DNA from: an uncultured Methanomicrobiales archaeon
GTDB taxonomy: Archaea > Halobacteriota > Methanomicrobia > Methanomicrobiales > Methanospirillaceae
Reading direction: 5' to 3'
Length of the DNA stretch: 51,263 nucleotides
NCBI GenBank assembly: GCA_949320185.1
Contig: CASGHK010000038.1
Location: 1 to 51,263 of the forward strand
Shown piece after piece: positions 7,958 to 16,776 of this stretch. A model generated the notes under the pieces. That model saw only the letters and a program-made list of their open reading frames with translations. It was not told the origin of the DNA and did no database searches. The translations under genes and the position numbers were made by a program. Every line of letters begins with the position of its first letter. The stretch's first letter is position 1.

Positions 7958-9352
7958 TTATCGCCGGCGCACGGCGACGAGGGCGCACCCGGCACCAAGG
8001 GCGCAGATGGTTGCCGCAAGGCCGAGTGGCGCCCGCGTCGTGGGCGCGGGGGTCGCCGAGCCCGTGGTCGCCGGCACAACGGGGGTCGTCTCCGACGGCG
8101 AGGGCGAGAGGGTCGAGGTCTCGTTCGCCACCACCGTCCCGGTTCCTGACGGCATGGTTTCGGCAAGTGCGTACTTCATGACCCAGATGTCACGCCCGCC
8201 GGCCCCCTTCGACTCGCTGGAACCGGCAGCGACCCAACCGCCATCGGGGGTCATCCGCAGCGCGAATCCCCGGTCATGCCCGGCTCCCGCCGAGAGGTTC
8301 TGCTCCCAGGTGACCGCCCCGGTCCCCGAGAGTTGCATCAGCAGAAAGTCCTCGGACCCGTCGCTCGCCGTCTTTGAACCGAAGAGCAGGTAGCCGTTCT
8401 GGAGTTCCTCGGCGTCCCAGGCCCGGTCGAACCCCGGACCGCCGTAGGTCTTCTCCCACTGCCGGACCCCGTCCCTGTCGACGCGGAGGACGTAGACATC
8501 GGAGGTCTCCGGCGTGCCCAACCAGCCTGGCCCCGAGGACGACCGGCCGACCATCACGTAGCCGCCGTCGGCCACCCGCACGAGGTCGAAGACTGCCTCG
8601 TTCCGGTCACCGGACCCATAGTGCTTCTCCCATGCCCGGTTGCCGTCGCGGTCGACCTTGAGCAGGTAGGCGTCGGTCCCCGACCGGCTTTCCGGGGTCA
8701 TCGCGCCGGCGATGACGAAGCCCCCGTCGGACGCACCGACGACCTTGAAGGCGCGGTCCTCGCCCTGCCCGCCGTAGTACTTCTCCCAGAGGACCGTGCC
8801 CGTCGGTCCGACCCGGACCAGGTAGATGTCACTCGGAGAGGAGGGGTTCACCGCGGAGAGGCCCACCGCGACGAACGAGCCATCCAACGCCTCCGTGACG
8901 CCGAGGCCGCGGGCGAGTCCCCGGCCTGACGTGTTGGTCTCGAAGAGTACGCTCCCATTCATGTCGACCTGAACGAGCATGAGCCGGTCGAGCCCGTTCG
9001 TCCTCGAGGTCGTCGTGCCGACGAGTACGAACCCGTCCTTTGTGGCCGCGACGTCCAGGAAGACGTCCTCCCCAGGCCCGCCGTAGGTCTTCTCCCACGT
9101 CTTGGTCCCGTTCGCGTCGAGCTTGACGAGGTAGGCCTCGCCGTTTCCGTTCACTGGGGTCGTGTTCCCAGCGAGCAGGTAGCCGCCATCCCCGGTCTCC
9201 TGGATGTCGAAGACGACATCGTGCCCGGTCCCGCCGATCCAGCTCTCCCACTCAACAATAGGCCCCACCACACCTCCGGCGGCGGGCCCGATCAGTACGG
9301 CCAGCACCAGCAGTGCTGTCGTGGCAATAATCCTGCAGGAATTCGATCTCAT
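7958..9352 (-). CDS. Secreted beta-propeller-like repeat protein with C-terminal membrane tail (copy 3)
   Basis: 464 residues. Signal peptide at residues 1-26 (ATTALLVLAVLIGPAAG). The body has about seven repeats of roughly 50 residues with the pattern 'W(E)K(T/Y)YGG-G-D-A/F..V....DGG(Y/F)(V/L)(L/I)AG.T....G..D.YLLKVD..G', as expected for an extracellular beta-propeller. Many Asn-x-Ser/Thr sites suggest glycosylation. A Thr/Ser/Pro-rich spacer (about 400-437) precedes a hydrophobic segment and a final RRR, resembling tripartite archaeosortase sorting tails but without a literal PGF (here TTRAPLGLAATICALGAG). Last of three tandem paralogues. Function unknown; probably a cell-surface adhesion or binding protein. 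Confidence 0.85.
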   Translation of the reverse strand: MRSNSCRIIATTALLVLAVLIGPAAGGVVGPIVEWESWIGGTGHDVVFDIQETGDGGYLLAGNTTPVNGNGEAYLVKLDANGTKTWEKTYGGPGEDVFLDVAATKDGFVLVGTTTSRTNGLDRLMLVQVDMNGSVLFETNTSGRGLARGLGVTEALDGSFVAVGLSAVNPSSPSDIYLVRVGPTGTVLWEKYYGGQGEDRAFKVVGASDGGFVIAGAMTPESRSGTDAYLLKVDRDGNRAWEKHYGSGDRNEAVFDLVRVADGGYVMVGRSSSGPGWLGTPETSDVYVLRVDRDGVRQWEKTYGGPGFDRAWDAEELQNGYLLFGSKTASDGSEDFLLMQLSGTGAVTWEQNLSAGAGHDRGFALRMTPDGGWVAAGSSESKGAGGRDIWVMKYALAETMPSGTGTVVANETSTLSPSPSETTPVVPATTGSATPAPTTRAPLGLAATICALGAGCALVAVRRR

Positions 9353-9421
9353 CGACGCACCATCACTCGTTTACTAGAACTGCTGACCGGCGCGATATAA
9401 AGACACTGAAAAATCTCCGAA

Positions 9422-10870
9422 CTATCGGCGCCCGCCAACGACGAGGAGAAGGAGCACGGCACCGATGGGGGTGAGGAGGGAGAACGCTGCCCTCTCCGTG
9501 GAGAACGGCACCGTTCCGGGATCGGCAGGTGTCCACGACCCGGTCGGGAGTATTGGGGAAGGAGAGAGCGATGGGATCGTCGATGTGGGCTCTGGCTCGC
9601 TGGCGAACGAGACGGCGCGGAGGAGGATGTCCGTTCCGCGGGTCCAGGCAGAGCGGGCCTCGATCCCCAGGACCATGATCCCGTCCCGGACGACGGCCAC
9701 CCTCCCCAGCTCGACCCCGTCCACCGGAGAGGTGGAATACCGGGACTGCTCGACACCGTCCTCCCCAACTTCGCCGATCACCAGGTGGGTCGCCGTGTCC
9801 AGACCTCCTGAAACGGGGGAGGAGCCGACAACGAGACAGGTCCGGCCGGAGAAGACGACGCTCCCTACGTCCGGGGGACCATCAGCAGGCCATCCACTCC
9901 AGTGCCAGGCAGCCCGGCCGAAGGGGTCGACGGCAATCGCCACGATGCGAGAACCGGGCTGTCCGTCCCCGATACCGGCCACCACGACCGTTCGATCCGG
10001 GGACTCGGCAGCCGTCACCGGGATGGTATTCTCTCCATCCTCCGGGAACGAACGCTCCCACAGGGTCCGGCCCTCGTTGTCGAGCCGGACGATGAAGAGG
10101 TCGAGGTCGTGCTGGATCGCACGGTCATCGGCCCCTGCGACCACGAACCCCCCGGCGGAGAGCCGGGCGAGCACCCCCGCACGGGCGAGCCCCGGGCGGG
10201 AGGCGAGCGTGCGCCGCCAACGCTCGGAGCCGTCGGGTTCCAGCCTGAGGAGGACAAGGGACCGGCCCGTCTCCGCTGGCTGGCCGGCAAGGATAAGGAA
10301 ACCTCCATCGGCCAGCACTGCAACGCCGTACGCGTCGTCAGGACCCTTCGACGCCAGGTAGGTCCGCTCCCAGAGGAGCTCGAACCTGGAGTTTATCCGG
10401 AAGAGGTGGAGCGAGGGCCGGCCGGAGACCGGGTGAGAGAGGCCAACGACCACAGCTCCACCTCCAGGGACCAGGGCCCCGGTCTTCGGCACCTCGCGTG
10501 CGGGCCCGGTGCCGAGGCGGGCTGTCTGCATGATCCGACCGTTGCGGTCGGTCCTGGTGAGAAGGACGTCCGAGCCGCCCCGGGCATCGGTCGATGTGTT
10601 CCCGACGACGAGAAATTCGCCATCAGGGAGCGGAGTAAGCCATGCAAGCCCCTCGTCCCCGGCCCCGCCGATCGACGACTCCCACATGATCGTGAGAGCC
10701 CCGGACGGGAGGGGGAAGAGCAGACAGACGACAAGCACCGCGATAAAAAATCCCCTTCGAGGCCACCGGTATTCCTGCCCCGCACCCACTGCCCGTCTCA
10801 CCGGATCAGCATGGGTGGTGCCACGGGTTAGCCCTGACGGACCGGGCATAAAAGAAGGAGAAGAGCTCAC
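9422..10870 (-). CDS. Secreted beta-propeller-like repeat protein with C-terminal membrane tail (copy 2)
   Basis: 482 residues, paralogue of its two neighbours. Repeats with WESSIGGAGDEG, WERTYLASKGPDDAYG and VLADGGFLILAG spacing form the propeller-like body. Unlike the others the hydrophobic export segment (RRGFFIAVLVVCLLFPLPSG) starts only at about residue 38. Either the signal is preceded by a long n-region or translation begins later; the listed ATG overlaps the upstream stop by four bases, which favours the long form. The tail is a Thr/Ser/Pro spacer, then LLTPIGAVLLLLVVGGRR, so it ends in RR rather than RRR. The repeats are more degenerate than in copy 3. Confidence 0.8.
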   Translation of the reverse strand: MSSSPSFMPGPSGLTRGTTHADPVRRAVGAGQEYRWPRRGFFIAVLVVCLLFPLPSGALTIMWESSIGGAGDEGLAWLTPLPDGEFLVVGNTSTDARGGSDVLLTRTDRNGRIMQTARLGTGPAREVPKTGALVPGGGAVVVGLSHPVSGRPSLHLFRINSRFELLWERTYLASKGPDDAYGVAVLADGGFLILAGQPAETGRSLVLLRLEPDGSERWRRTLASRPGLARAGVLARLSAGGFVVAGADDRAIQHDLDLFIVRLDNEGRTLWERSFPEDGENTIPVTAAESPDRTVVVAGIGDGQPGSRIVAIAVDPFGRAAWHWSGWPADGPPDVGSVVFSGRTCLVVGSSPVSGGLDTATHLVIGEVGEDGVEQSRYSTSPVDGVELGRVAVVRDGIMVLGIEARSAWTRGTDILLRAVSFASEPEPTSTIPSLSPSPILPTGSWTPADPGTVPFSTERAAFSLLTPIGAVLLLLVVGGRR

Positions 10871-12315
10871 CGGCGGCGCGAGGCGACCAGGAGAGCGGCG
10901 GAGACGAGGCCCGCGAAGAGGGAGACCACCCCGGGGGGTGCAGCCGTCGTGGTCGCGACGGGAGTATCCGGAGGTGTCGACGGGGAAGCAGTCGGTGTGG
11001 AGGTCGCGTTCCCGGGGACCATCCCGGTCGTGTCGGGGGCGGTAGGCGTGCGGTTCGGGGTGAGGTTCGAAGCGACTGTCGGCGCGGCGAGGGCGACCAG
11101 GTAAAGGGCGGACGCCCCACCTGGCGACGATACCGTGTCGCCGGCGACCAGGTACCGGTCAGGGGACGAGACGATCACTGCGCCGGCAGAGTCGGCGGTC
11201 CCCCCGATCGACCAGGTATGGTTCCAGGCTTCTCTTCCATTCCGATCGACCCGGGTGACGAAGGACCGGGAGGTTGTGGTCTCGCCGACATGCCCGGCGA
11301 GGAGGTATCCCCTGGTGTCGACCGTCGCCAGGCCGTGACCGAGCACGGGACGAGAGGCGTTCCCCCCGAGCCCGGACCGCCACCGCTCCCGTCCATCCGT
11401 GTCGACCCCTACCAGGAGACTGGCGAACGGGTCCGCCCCCGAACTCCCGACCCCGGCGAGGAGGACGGAGCCGCCGTCCGAAGCCGAAACCAGCGACATG
11501 CCCCGGGCCGACCCGACTCCCGCCGCATAGGTCCGCTGCCACGCCTTCGTTCCGTCTGCCGTGATCTTCACGAGCAGTACCTCGCTCGCACCTGGGCGAC
11601 CCACGTCGGTCGAACCGACCAGGAGGTAGCCCCCGCCGGTCGCGGCCCCGAGCTCACTCACCGCCAGGTACCCCGCCCCCAGGGAGTGAATGCGGTGCCA
11701 GATCCTGCCGCCTGCCTCGTCGACCCGGACGAGGAACAGGTCGGTGGTCCCCCCGGTCGGCGAAGCGGTCGTCCCGGCGACGAGGTACCCCCCGTCGGCG
11801 GCCGGCAGGACGGCGGTGCCTCGGTCCACTCCCGCCCCTATCGCGTACGTCCGGCTCCAGATGATCGAGCCGTCGGCCCCGAGACGGAGGAGCGCGACGT
11901 CCTCGTCTCCGGGCGCCGCCGCTCGGGTGCTCCCTACCGCCAGGAGGCCGCCGTCCGCGTTCGACGAGACCGCCGCCAGATTGCCGGCTCCTCCCGGACC
12001 GAACGGCACCCGGCGCTGGTCGAGGAGCGCCCCCGTCCGGTTCGTCCAGGCAAGGACGAGGTCCCCGCTCGGGCGAGCGATCCCTGCAAGGAGATAGCCG
12101 TCCCCTCTCCCCGGGAGGAGCGAGAGGAACGAGGTGTTGGAATCGGCGCCGTAGAGCGCCTGCCAGAGGACCTCCGCCGTCGGAGACGCCATGGGAACGG
12201 CCGTCGTGGTCCCGTTTATCGTCACATTCTCCGCCCCCTCCGCCGCCGCTCCGGTGATGAGCAGGGCGAGGAGAAGGCCGAAGAGAATTCCCTCTAAGGT
12301 TCGTGTGATCATCAT
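10867..12315 (-). CDS. Secreted beta-propeller-like repeat protein with C-terminal membrane tail (copy 1)
   Basis: 482 residues, first of the three tandem paralogues. Signal peptide LEGILFGLLLALLITGAAA at residues 7-25. The body has repeats such as DGGYLVAGTTASPTGG, TDLFLVRVDEAGGRIWHRI and KAWQRTYAAGVGSARG. After about residue 410 comes a Thr/Pro-rich spacer with Asn-glycosylation sites (NLTPNRT, NATS), then AAPPGVVSLFAGLVSAAL and a final RRR. Two adjacent ATG codons (12315 and 12312) are possible; the GGGGGA just upstream is better spaced for 12312. A TATA-like GTTTAATC on the minus strand near 12358-12366 could drive all three genes. Confidence 0.82.
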   Translation of the reverse strand: MMITRTLEGILFGLLLALLITGAAAEGAENVTINGTTTAVPMASPTAEVLWQALYGADSNTSFLSLLPGRGDGYLLAGIARPSGDLVLAWTNRTGALLDQRRVPFGPGGAGNLAAVSSNADGGLLAVGSTRAAAPGDEDVALLRLGADGSIIWSRTYAIGAGVDRGTAVLPAADGGYLVAGTTASPTGGTTDLFLVRVDEAGGRIWHRIHSLGAGYLAVSELGAATGGGYLLVGSTDVGRPGASEVLLVKITADGTKAWQRTYAAGVGSARGMSLVSASDGGSVLLAGVGSSGADPFASLLVGVDTDGRERWRSGLGGNASRPVLGHGLATVDTRGYLLAGHVGETTTSRSFVTRVDRNGREAWNHTWSIGGTADSAGAVIVSSPDRYLVAGDTVSSPGGASALYLVALAAPTVASNLTPNRTPTAPDTTGMVPGNATSTPTASPSTPPDTPVATTTAAPPGVVSLFAGLVSAALLVASRRR

Positions 12316-12467
12316 TCCCCCACGTTTCGCAATCGTACGAGATGAACGTCCTCCTTCGGATTAAACCCGATCGATTCCGATCGATGGCGGGGCGGAACTG
12401 GCCTTCCGGCGAAGAGGGGGGCCGGGCCCAACCGGTAAAAAAGTACTTGGGCTGTGACGACCGACTT

Positions 12468-12493
12468 TTAAACCACTCATGGACGGAGAGGAG
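12468..12493 (+). promoter_or_regulatory. TATA-like box and ribosome-binding site of ileS
   Basis: CTTTTAAACC at 12468-12477 is AT-rich in a GC-rich context, and GGAGAGGAG at 12485-12493 is a strong Shine-Dalgarno sequence that fixes the GTG start at 12499. If this TATA box is used the leader would be nearly absent, so the earlier AT patch GTAAAAAAGTACTT (about 12436-12449) may be the real TATA element. Confidence 0.5.
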
Positions 12494-12498
12494 TCGCG

Positions 12499-15400
12499 GT
12501 GAAGGACGTCGCGGGCAGTTATCGCCCGGCCGAACTCGAGGGCGAGGTGCGTCGGTTCTGGGACGAGGAGCAGGTCTACGCGGGGGTCAGGGCCCTCCAT
12601 GCACACGAACCACCCTTCTTCTTCGTCGACGGGCCGCCGTACACCACGGGCCATATCCACCTCGGGACCGCCTGGAACAAGATCATCAAGGACGCGGTCC
12701 TGCGCCACGTCCGGATGCGAGGGCGGAATGTCATCGACCGGGCCGGCTACGATATGCACGGCCTCCCGATCGAGGTGCAGGTCGAGAAGAAGCTCGGTTT
12801 CGAGTCGAAGAAGGAGATCGAGGACTACGGGATCGGCAGGTTCATCAACGAGTGCCGGCGTTTCGCCGTCGCGAACCGCGAGCTGATGTCCGAGCAGTTC
12901 CGGGAACTCGGGGTCTGGCTCGACTTCGAGGACCCGTACCAGACTGTCACCCCGGAGTACATCGAGGCTGCCTGGTGGGCGCTCGCCAAGGCCGACGAGA
13001 AGGGGATGCTCGACCTCGGGCACCGGGTCGTGAACTGGTGCCCCCGCTGCGAGACCGCGATCGCCGATGCAGAGGTCGAGTACTGGGACGAGCGCGACCC
13101 CTCGATCTTCGTGAAGTTTCCGGTCGAGGGCGCCCCGGGGGAGTACCTCGTGATCTGGACCACGACCCCGTGGACGCTCCCGGCGAACGTCGCGGTCGCA
13201 GTCCATCCCGAGATCGTCTACGCCCGGGTCAGGGCCGTCAGGAACGAGAGCGAGGAGGTGCTGTGGATCGCCGAGGATCTGGTGGAGCCCGTCCTGAAAC
13301 GGGGCCGGTTCCAGGACTTCACGGTGCTCGACCGGCACCCCGGGAGCGAGCTCGTTGGTATGGACTACCGCTCTCCGCTCGAGGACCTGATCGAGATCCA
13401 GAGGACGATGCCCCACCGGGTCGTCGAGGCCGAATTCGTCACGCTCGAGAACACCGGGCTCGTCCACATCGCCCCGGGCCACGGCTGGGATGATTACCTG
13501 GTCGGCGTCCGCGAGGGGCTGCCGTTCCTCTGCCCGGTCGACGAGGCCGGTATCTTCACCGAAGAGGCCGGTGAGTTCGCGGGCCGACCGATCCGCGAGG
13601 CGAACGGCGAGGTGCTCGATGCGCTCGGGGACCGCCTGCTCGCACGGGCGGAGGTCGTCCACCGGTACGGCCACTGCTGGCGCTGCAAGACGCCGATCAT
13701 CTTCCGGGCCACCTCACAGTGGTTCCTCCGCATCCCCGAGGTGAAGGAGCGGATGCTCGAAGAGCTCTCCAGGGTGGACTGGTACCCGGACTGGGCGGGC
13801 TCCGCCCGGTTCCACGACTGGGTGCGGGACGCCCGCGACTGGTGCATCTCGCGCCAGCGGTACTGGGGCATCCCGATCCCGGTCTGGCGCTGCCCGTCCT
13901 GCAGCGCTCGGCGAGTGGTCAGCACCATCGCCGAGCTCGAGTCGCTCTCCGGACAGCCGGTGCCCGACCCCCACCGGCCGTTCGTCGATACCGTCACCAT
14001 CCCCTGCAGCTGCGGCGGGACGATGCACCGGGTCGGCGACATCTTCGATGTCTGGTTCGACTCCGCCGTTGCGTCGTGGGCGACGCTCGGGTTCCCCGGG
14101 CGTACCGGAGCCTTCGAGGAGCTCTGGCCCGCGGACTTCATCACCGAGGGTCAGGACCAGACCAGGGGCTGGTTCTACTCCCAGCTCGGGGCCGCCACGT
14201 TCGCATTCGGCCGGACACCCTACCGTGCGGTGCTTATGCACGGGTTCGCGCTCGACGCCGACGGCCGAAAGATGTCGAAGTCACTCGGGAACGTGGTCGC
14301 ACCGTCTGAGGTCGTCCAGAAGGCCGGAGTCGACGTGCTCAGGCTCTACGTCCTCTCCGCGAACGCGCCCTGGGACGACCTGAAGTTCAACTGGGAGGGG
14401 GTGAAGACGGTCTCGAGGACGACCAACATCCTCTGGAACGTCTACCGGTTTCCCCTGCCGTACATGCTTCTCGACGGGTTCGCGCCCGAGGCGGATGAAG
14501 ACGGCACCTACGGCGAGGCGAACATCCGCCGCCGGTATCCTTTATTGCCGGTCGAGGACCGGTTCATCATCTCGCGGGTTAACTCGCTGACCGCCCAGTG
14601 TACCGCCGACCTCGCTGAGTACCAGCTGCACCGGGTCGTGCGCGAACTCCTGGGATTCGTGCTCGAGGACCTCTCGCGCTGGTACATCCAGCTGGTTCGA
14701 CCGCGGATGTGGCTTGAAGGAGAGGACACGGGCAAGCGGGACGCCTACGAGACCCTCTACTACGTCCTCCGGCGTCTGTTCTGCCTCATTGCCCCGTTCG
14801 CGCCGCACCTGGCTGAAGCCTGCTACCGGAACCTCCGGCTGGAGGCCGACCCAGTCTCGGTGCATATGCTCTCGTGGCCCGAGAGAGATGCGGACCTGGT
14901 GGACCCAGCACTGGAGCGGGCTACCCACCTTGTCCGCTCATTCGACGACGCGGTGCAGAACGCCCGTCAGGCCGGCAGGCGAAAGCTCCGCTGGCCGGTC
15001 GGACAGGTGGTGGTTGTGACCGAAGATGACGAGGTCGAGGCGGCGATCACCAGTCAGAACCCGGTCTGCTGTTCACGGGCGAATGCACGTGAAGTGCGCG
15101 TGATACGGGGAAGCTGGGACCGTATCGGCTGGCGGGCGGAGCCCGTCATGAAGGCACTCGGACCACGGTTCGGGCGCGATGCCCCCGCGGTCAAGGCCCT
15201 CGTCGATGCCGCCGATGGCACGGCCCTGAAGGCCGCCATCGAGCGGGACGGCGCGATCGTCCTCGACGGGTTCGAGCTCGCCTCCGAACACCTCGTCTTC
15301 CACGAATCGCTCCCGGCGGACGTCTTCGCGGCCCCGATGGAGAACGCGACGGTCTACGTCGACATCGCGCTCGATAACGACCTGGAAGGAGAGGGGTACG

Positions 15401-15681
15401 CACGCGAGGTGATCCGCCGGATCCAGGAGATGCGCCGCCAGCTCGACCTTGCCGTCGAGGACCACATCGAGGCCGATGTCATCGTCAGGGACCCCCGAGT
15501 GGCCGGGCTCGTGCAGGAGGGGTGGCAGGAACGGATCGGCGAAGAGGTCCGTGCCGTGCGGCTCTCGATCGCGGACGAGGGGGAGATCGCGGAATCCGGC
15601 ACGGATTCGAGCCTCATCGCCGACTGGGACCTCGACGGCCTGCCGATCCGGATCCGGATCTGCCGTGCCGCCCCTGCCTGA
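12499..15681 (+). CDS. ileS: Isoleucyl-tRNA synthetase
   Basis: 1060 residues, usual length for the archaeal/eukaryal-type enzyme. It charges tRNA-Ile and edits misactivated valine. The class I HIGH signature is HIHLG at residues 52-56 within GPPYTTGHIHLGTAWNK; KMSKS is present exactly as KMSKS at about 591-595. The CP1 editing domain includes VIWTTTPWTLPANVAVAVHP (about 218-237) and the GHGWDD block (about 328-333). Zinc-ligand-like Cys pairs occur at CWRCKTP (about 393) and CPSCSAR. The C-terminal anticodon-binding domain carries LSRWYIQLVRPRMW near 728-741. GTG start supported by GGAGAGGAG. Single-gene unit between divergent and convergent neighbours. Confidence 0.97.
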   Translation: MKDVAGSYRPAELEGEVRRFWDEEQVYAGVRALHAHEPPFFFVDGPPYTTGHIHLGTAWNKIIKDAVLRHVRMRGRNVIDRAGYDMHGLPIEVQVEKKLGFESKKEIEDYGIGRFINECRRFAVANRELMSEQFRELGVWLDFEDPYQTVTPEYIEAAWWALAKADEKGMLDLGHRVVNWCPRCETAIADAEVEYWDERDPSIFVKFPVEGAPGEYLVIWTTTPWTLPANVAVAVHPEIVYARVRAVRNESEEVLWIAEDLVEPVLKRGRFQDFTVLDRHPGSELVGMDYRSPLEDLIEIQRTMPHRVVEAEFVTLENTGLVHIAPGHGWDDYLVGVREGLPFLCPVDEAGIFTEEAGEFAGRPIREANGEVLDALGDRLLARAEVVHRYGHCWRCKTPIIFRATSQWFLRIPEVKERMLEELSRVDWYPDWAGSARFHDWVRDARDWCISRQRYWGIPIPVWRCPSCSARRVVSTIAELESLSGQPVPDPHRPFVDTVTIPCSCGGTMHRVGDIFDVWFDSAVASWATLGFPGRTGAFEELWPADFITEGQDQTRGWFYSQLGAATFAFGRTPYRAVLMHGFALDADGRKMSKSLGNVVAPSEVVQKAGVDVLRLYVLSANAPWDDLKFNWEGVKTVSRTTNILWNVYRFPLPYMLLDGFAPEADEDGTYGEANIRRRYPLLPVEDRFIISRVNSLTAQCTADLAEYQLHRVVRELLGFVLEDLSRWYIQLVRPRMWLEGEDTGKRDAYETLYYVLRRLFCLIAPFAPHLAEACYRNLRLEADPVSVHMLSWPERDADLVDPALERATHLVRSFDDAVQNARQAGRRKLRWPVGQVVVVTEDDEVEAAITSQNPVCCSRANAREVRVIRGSWDRIGWRAEPVMKALGPRFGRDAPAVKALVDAADGTALKAAIERDGAIVLDGFELASEHLVFHESLPADVFAAPMENATVYVDIALDNDLEGEGYAREVIRRIQEMRRQLDLAVEDHIEADVIVRDPRVAGLVQEGWQERIGEEVRAVRLSIADEGEIAESGTDSSLIADWDLDGLPIRIRICRAAPA

Positions 15682-15696
15682 ATTCTTTCCCTTTTT

Positions 15697-16428
15697 TTAC
15701 AGCCCGGGGATCAGCCCGGACAGGAAGGCGCGCCCCTCGTCCGAGGAGAAGAGCGGGAGGTCGCGGTCGATCGTCGCTCGCGAGCGGACGGCGACCGAGA
15801 TCTCACCGGTTCTCGGGTCCTGCCCGGCGACCTCGACCGTCTGTCGGTAGACCATCGTGCCGCGCCGCTGCCAGGCCGGGGTCTCGGCGAGATTGACACC
15901 GCGCTCGAAGACAAGGTCGTGTATCGCCGGCCCGTCCACCCCCCTGAGGCGGGCGGCGACACGCCGGGGGTCCATGCCCTCCGAGAGGAGCGCTGCCTGG
16001 GCATAGGCGTTGATATGGTTTCGCCAGGCCTCGGACTGCCGGTCGACGAGGTAGTCACGGGCCGATACCGGATCGACGAAGACGACACGGGCATCGAACG
16101 CAACCGGCGTTTCGAGACCCAGCTCGATCGTGAGCGCCGACGACGCGTAGCCGGCCAGAACCGAGTCGAGTTTCTCCACCCGTCCGTCGAAGGGGAGGTG
16201 GGAGAAGAAGAGGCTGCACTCGTCCGAGAACGTGTAGGCGAAGATCGGTGAGAGGCCCGAGTCGGCGACCAGGCGACGGGCGACGCGAGCCATCGCTGCA
16301 CCGAACCGTTCATCGAACGGCCGGGTGAGGGAGAGAACTCGCGCCAGGCGGTGAAACGCCCGCCCGTCAAGCCGTACGAACAGGGGTGGGAGCGCCGTCA
16401 GGTTGGAATAGAGCTCCCGGTCACGCAT
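15697..16428 (-). CDS. thg1: tRNA(His) guanylyltransferase family protein (Thg1)
   Basis: 243 residues, standard size. Signature segments are LFVRLDGRAFHRL near residue 16-28 (first metal-binding Asp), YTFSDECSLFFS near 65-76 (second carboxylate pair) and WRNHINAYAQAAL near 135-147, all typical of the Thg1/TLP superfamily, which adds nucleotides in the 3'-5' direction. In archaea this activity is thought to repair or complete tRNA 5' ends rather than simply add G-1. It is 34 bases downstream of a PRC-barrel gene on the same strand and may be co-transcribed. Its 3' end converges on ileS with only 15 bases between, which include a T-run (CCCTTTTTTTAC) after ileS. Confidence 0.93.
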   Translation of the reverse strand: MRDRELYSNLTALPPLFVRLDGRAFHRLARVLSLTRPFDERFGAAMARVARRLVADSGLSPIFAYTFSDECSLFFSHLPFDGRVEKLDSVLAGYASSALTIELGLETPVAFDARVVFVDPVSARDYLVDRQSEAWRNHINAYAQAALLSEGMDPRRVAARLRGVDGPAIHDLVFERGVNLAETPAWQRRGTMVYRQTVEVAGQDPRTGEISVAVRSRATIDRDLPLFSSDEGRAFLSGLIPGL

Positions 16429-16462
16429 GGAGAGAAAAGACGCCGATGTGCGGGAGACGGTG

Positions 16463-16723
16463 TCAACTCTTCTGCTTCTGCTTGAAGATCCCTGGCATAT
16501 GCCTGATCAGGATCACGTCCCCGACCGAGCGGATCATCCGGAAGGGGATCTGCAGTCCCTTGTATCCCTTGATGTCGATGATGTCCATATTCAGGTTGCC
16601 GAGCGCCAGCGCCTTGATCGACTTACGGTCCAGGTCGATCACGACATCGTCGACATCTCCGACAAAGATGGCACGCTCCGTATAGACGGAGAGGCCCAGC
16701 ACATCGGTGATCTGTGTTTTCAT
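16463..16723 (-). CDS. PRC-barrel domain protein
   Basis: 86 residues from ATG 16723, which has a GGGAG ribosome-binding site four bases upstream; an in-frame TTG at 16738 gives a five-residue longer form with no such support. The pattern ITDVLGLSVYTERAIFVGDV, VVIDLDRKSIKALALG and IPFRMIRSVGDVILI is that of small archaeal PRC-barrel proteins. The family occurs in photosynthetic reaction centre H subunits and RimM, and recent work places archaeal CdpB PRC-barrel proteins in cell division, so a division or RNA-related role is possible. Divergent from the site-2 protease gene with a shared AT-rich promoter region. Confidence 0.88.
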   Translation of the reverse strand: MKTQITDVLGLSVYTERAIFVGDVDDVVIDLDRKSIKALALGNLNMDIIDIKGYKGLQIPFRMIRSVGDVILIRHMPGIFKQKQKS

Positions 16724-16739
16724 CGAACTCCCGTTCAAG

Positions 16740-16770
16740 GTATATACTATAAAAGTAAAAAAGGTGATCC
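16740..16770. promoter_or_regulatory. Divergent promoter region and Shine-Dalgarno of the protease gene
   Basis: TATATACTATAAAAGTAAAAAA at 16741-16762 is the most AT-rich patch nearby and offers TATA elements in both directions for the PRC-barrel and protease genes. AAGGTGATCC at 16761-16770 is an almost complete match to the anti-Shine-Dalgarno end of archaeal 16S rRNA and sets the protease start at 16777. Confidence 0.6.
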
Positions 16771-16776
16771 TTTCAC

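Noticed and set aside
12361-13674. 437-codon minus-strand frame inside ileS.
   Set aside because: Antisense shadow of ileS in GC-rich DNA; no ribosome-binding site or family pattern.
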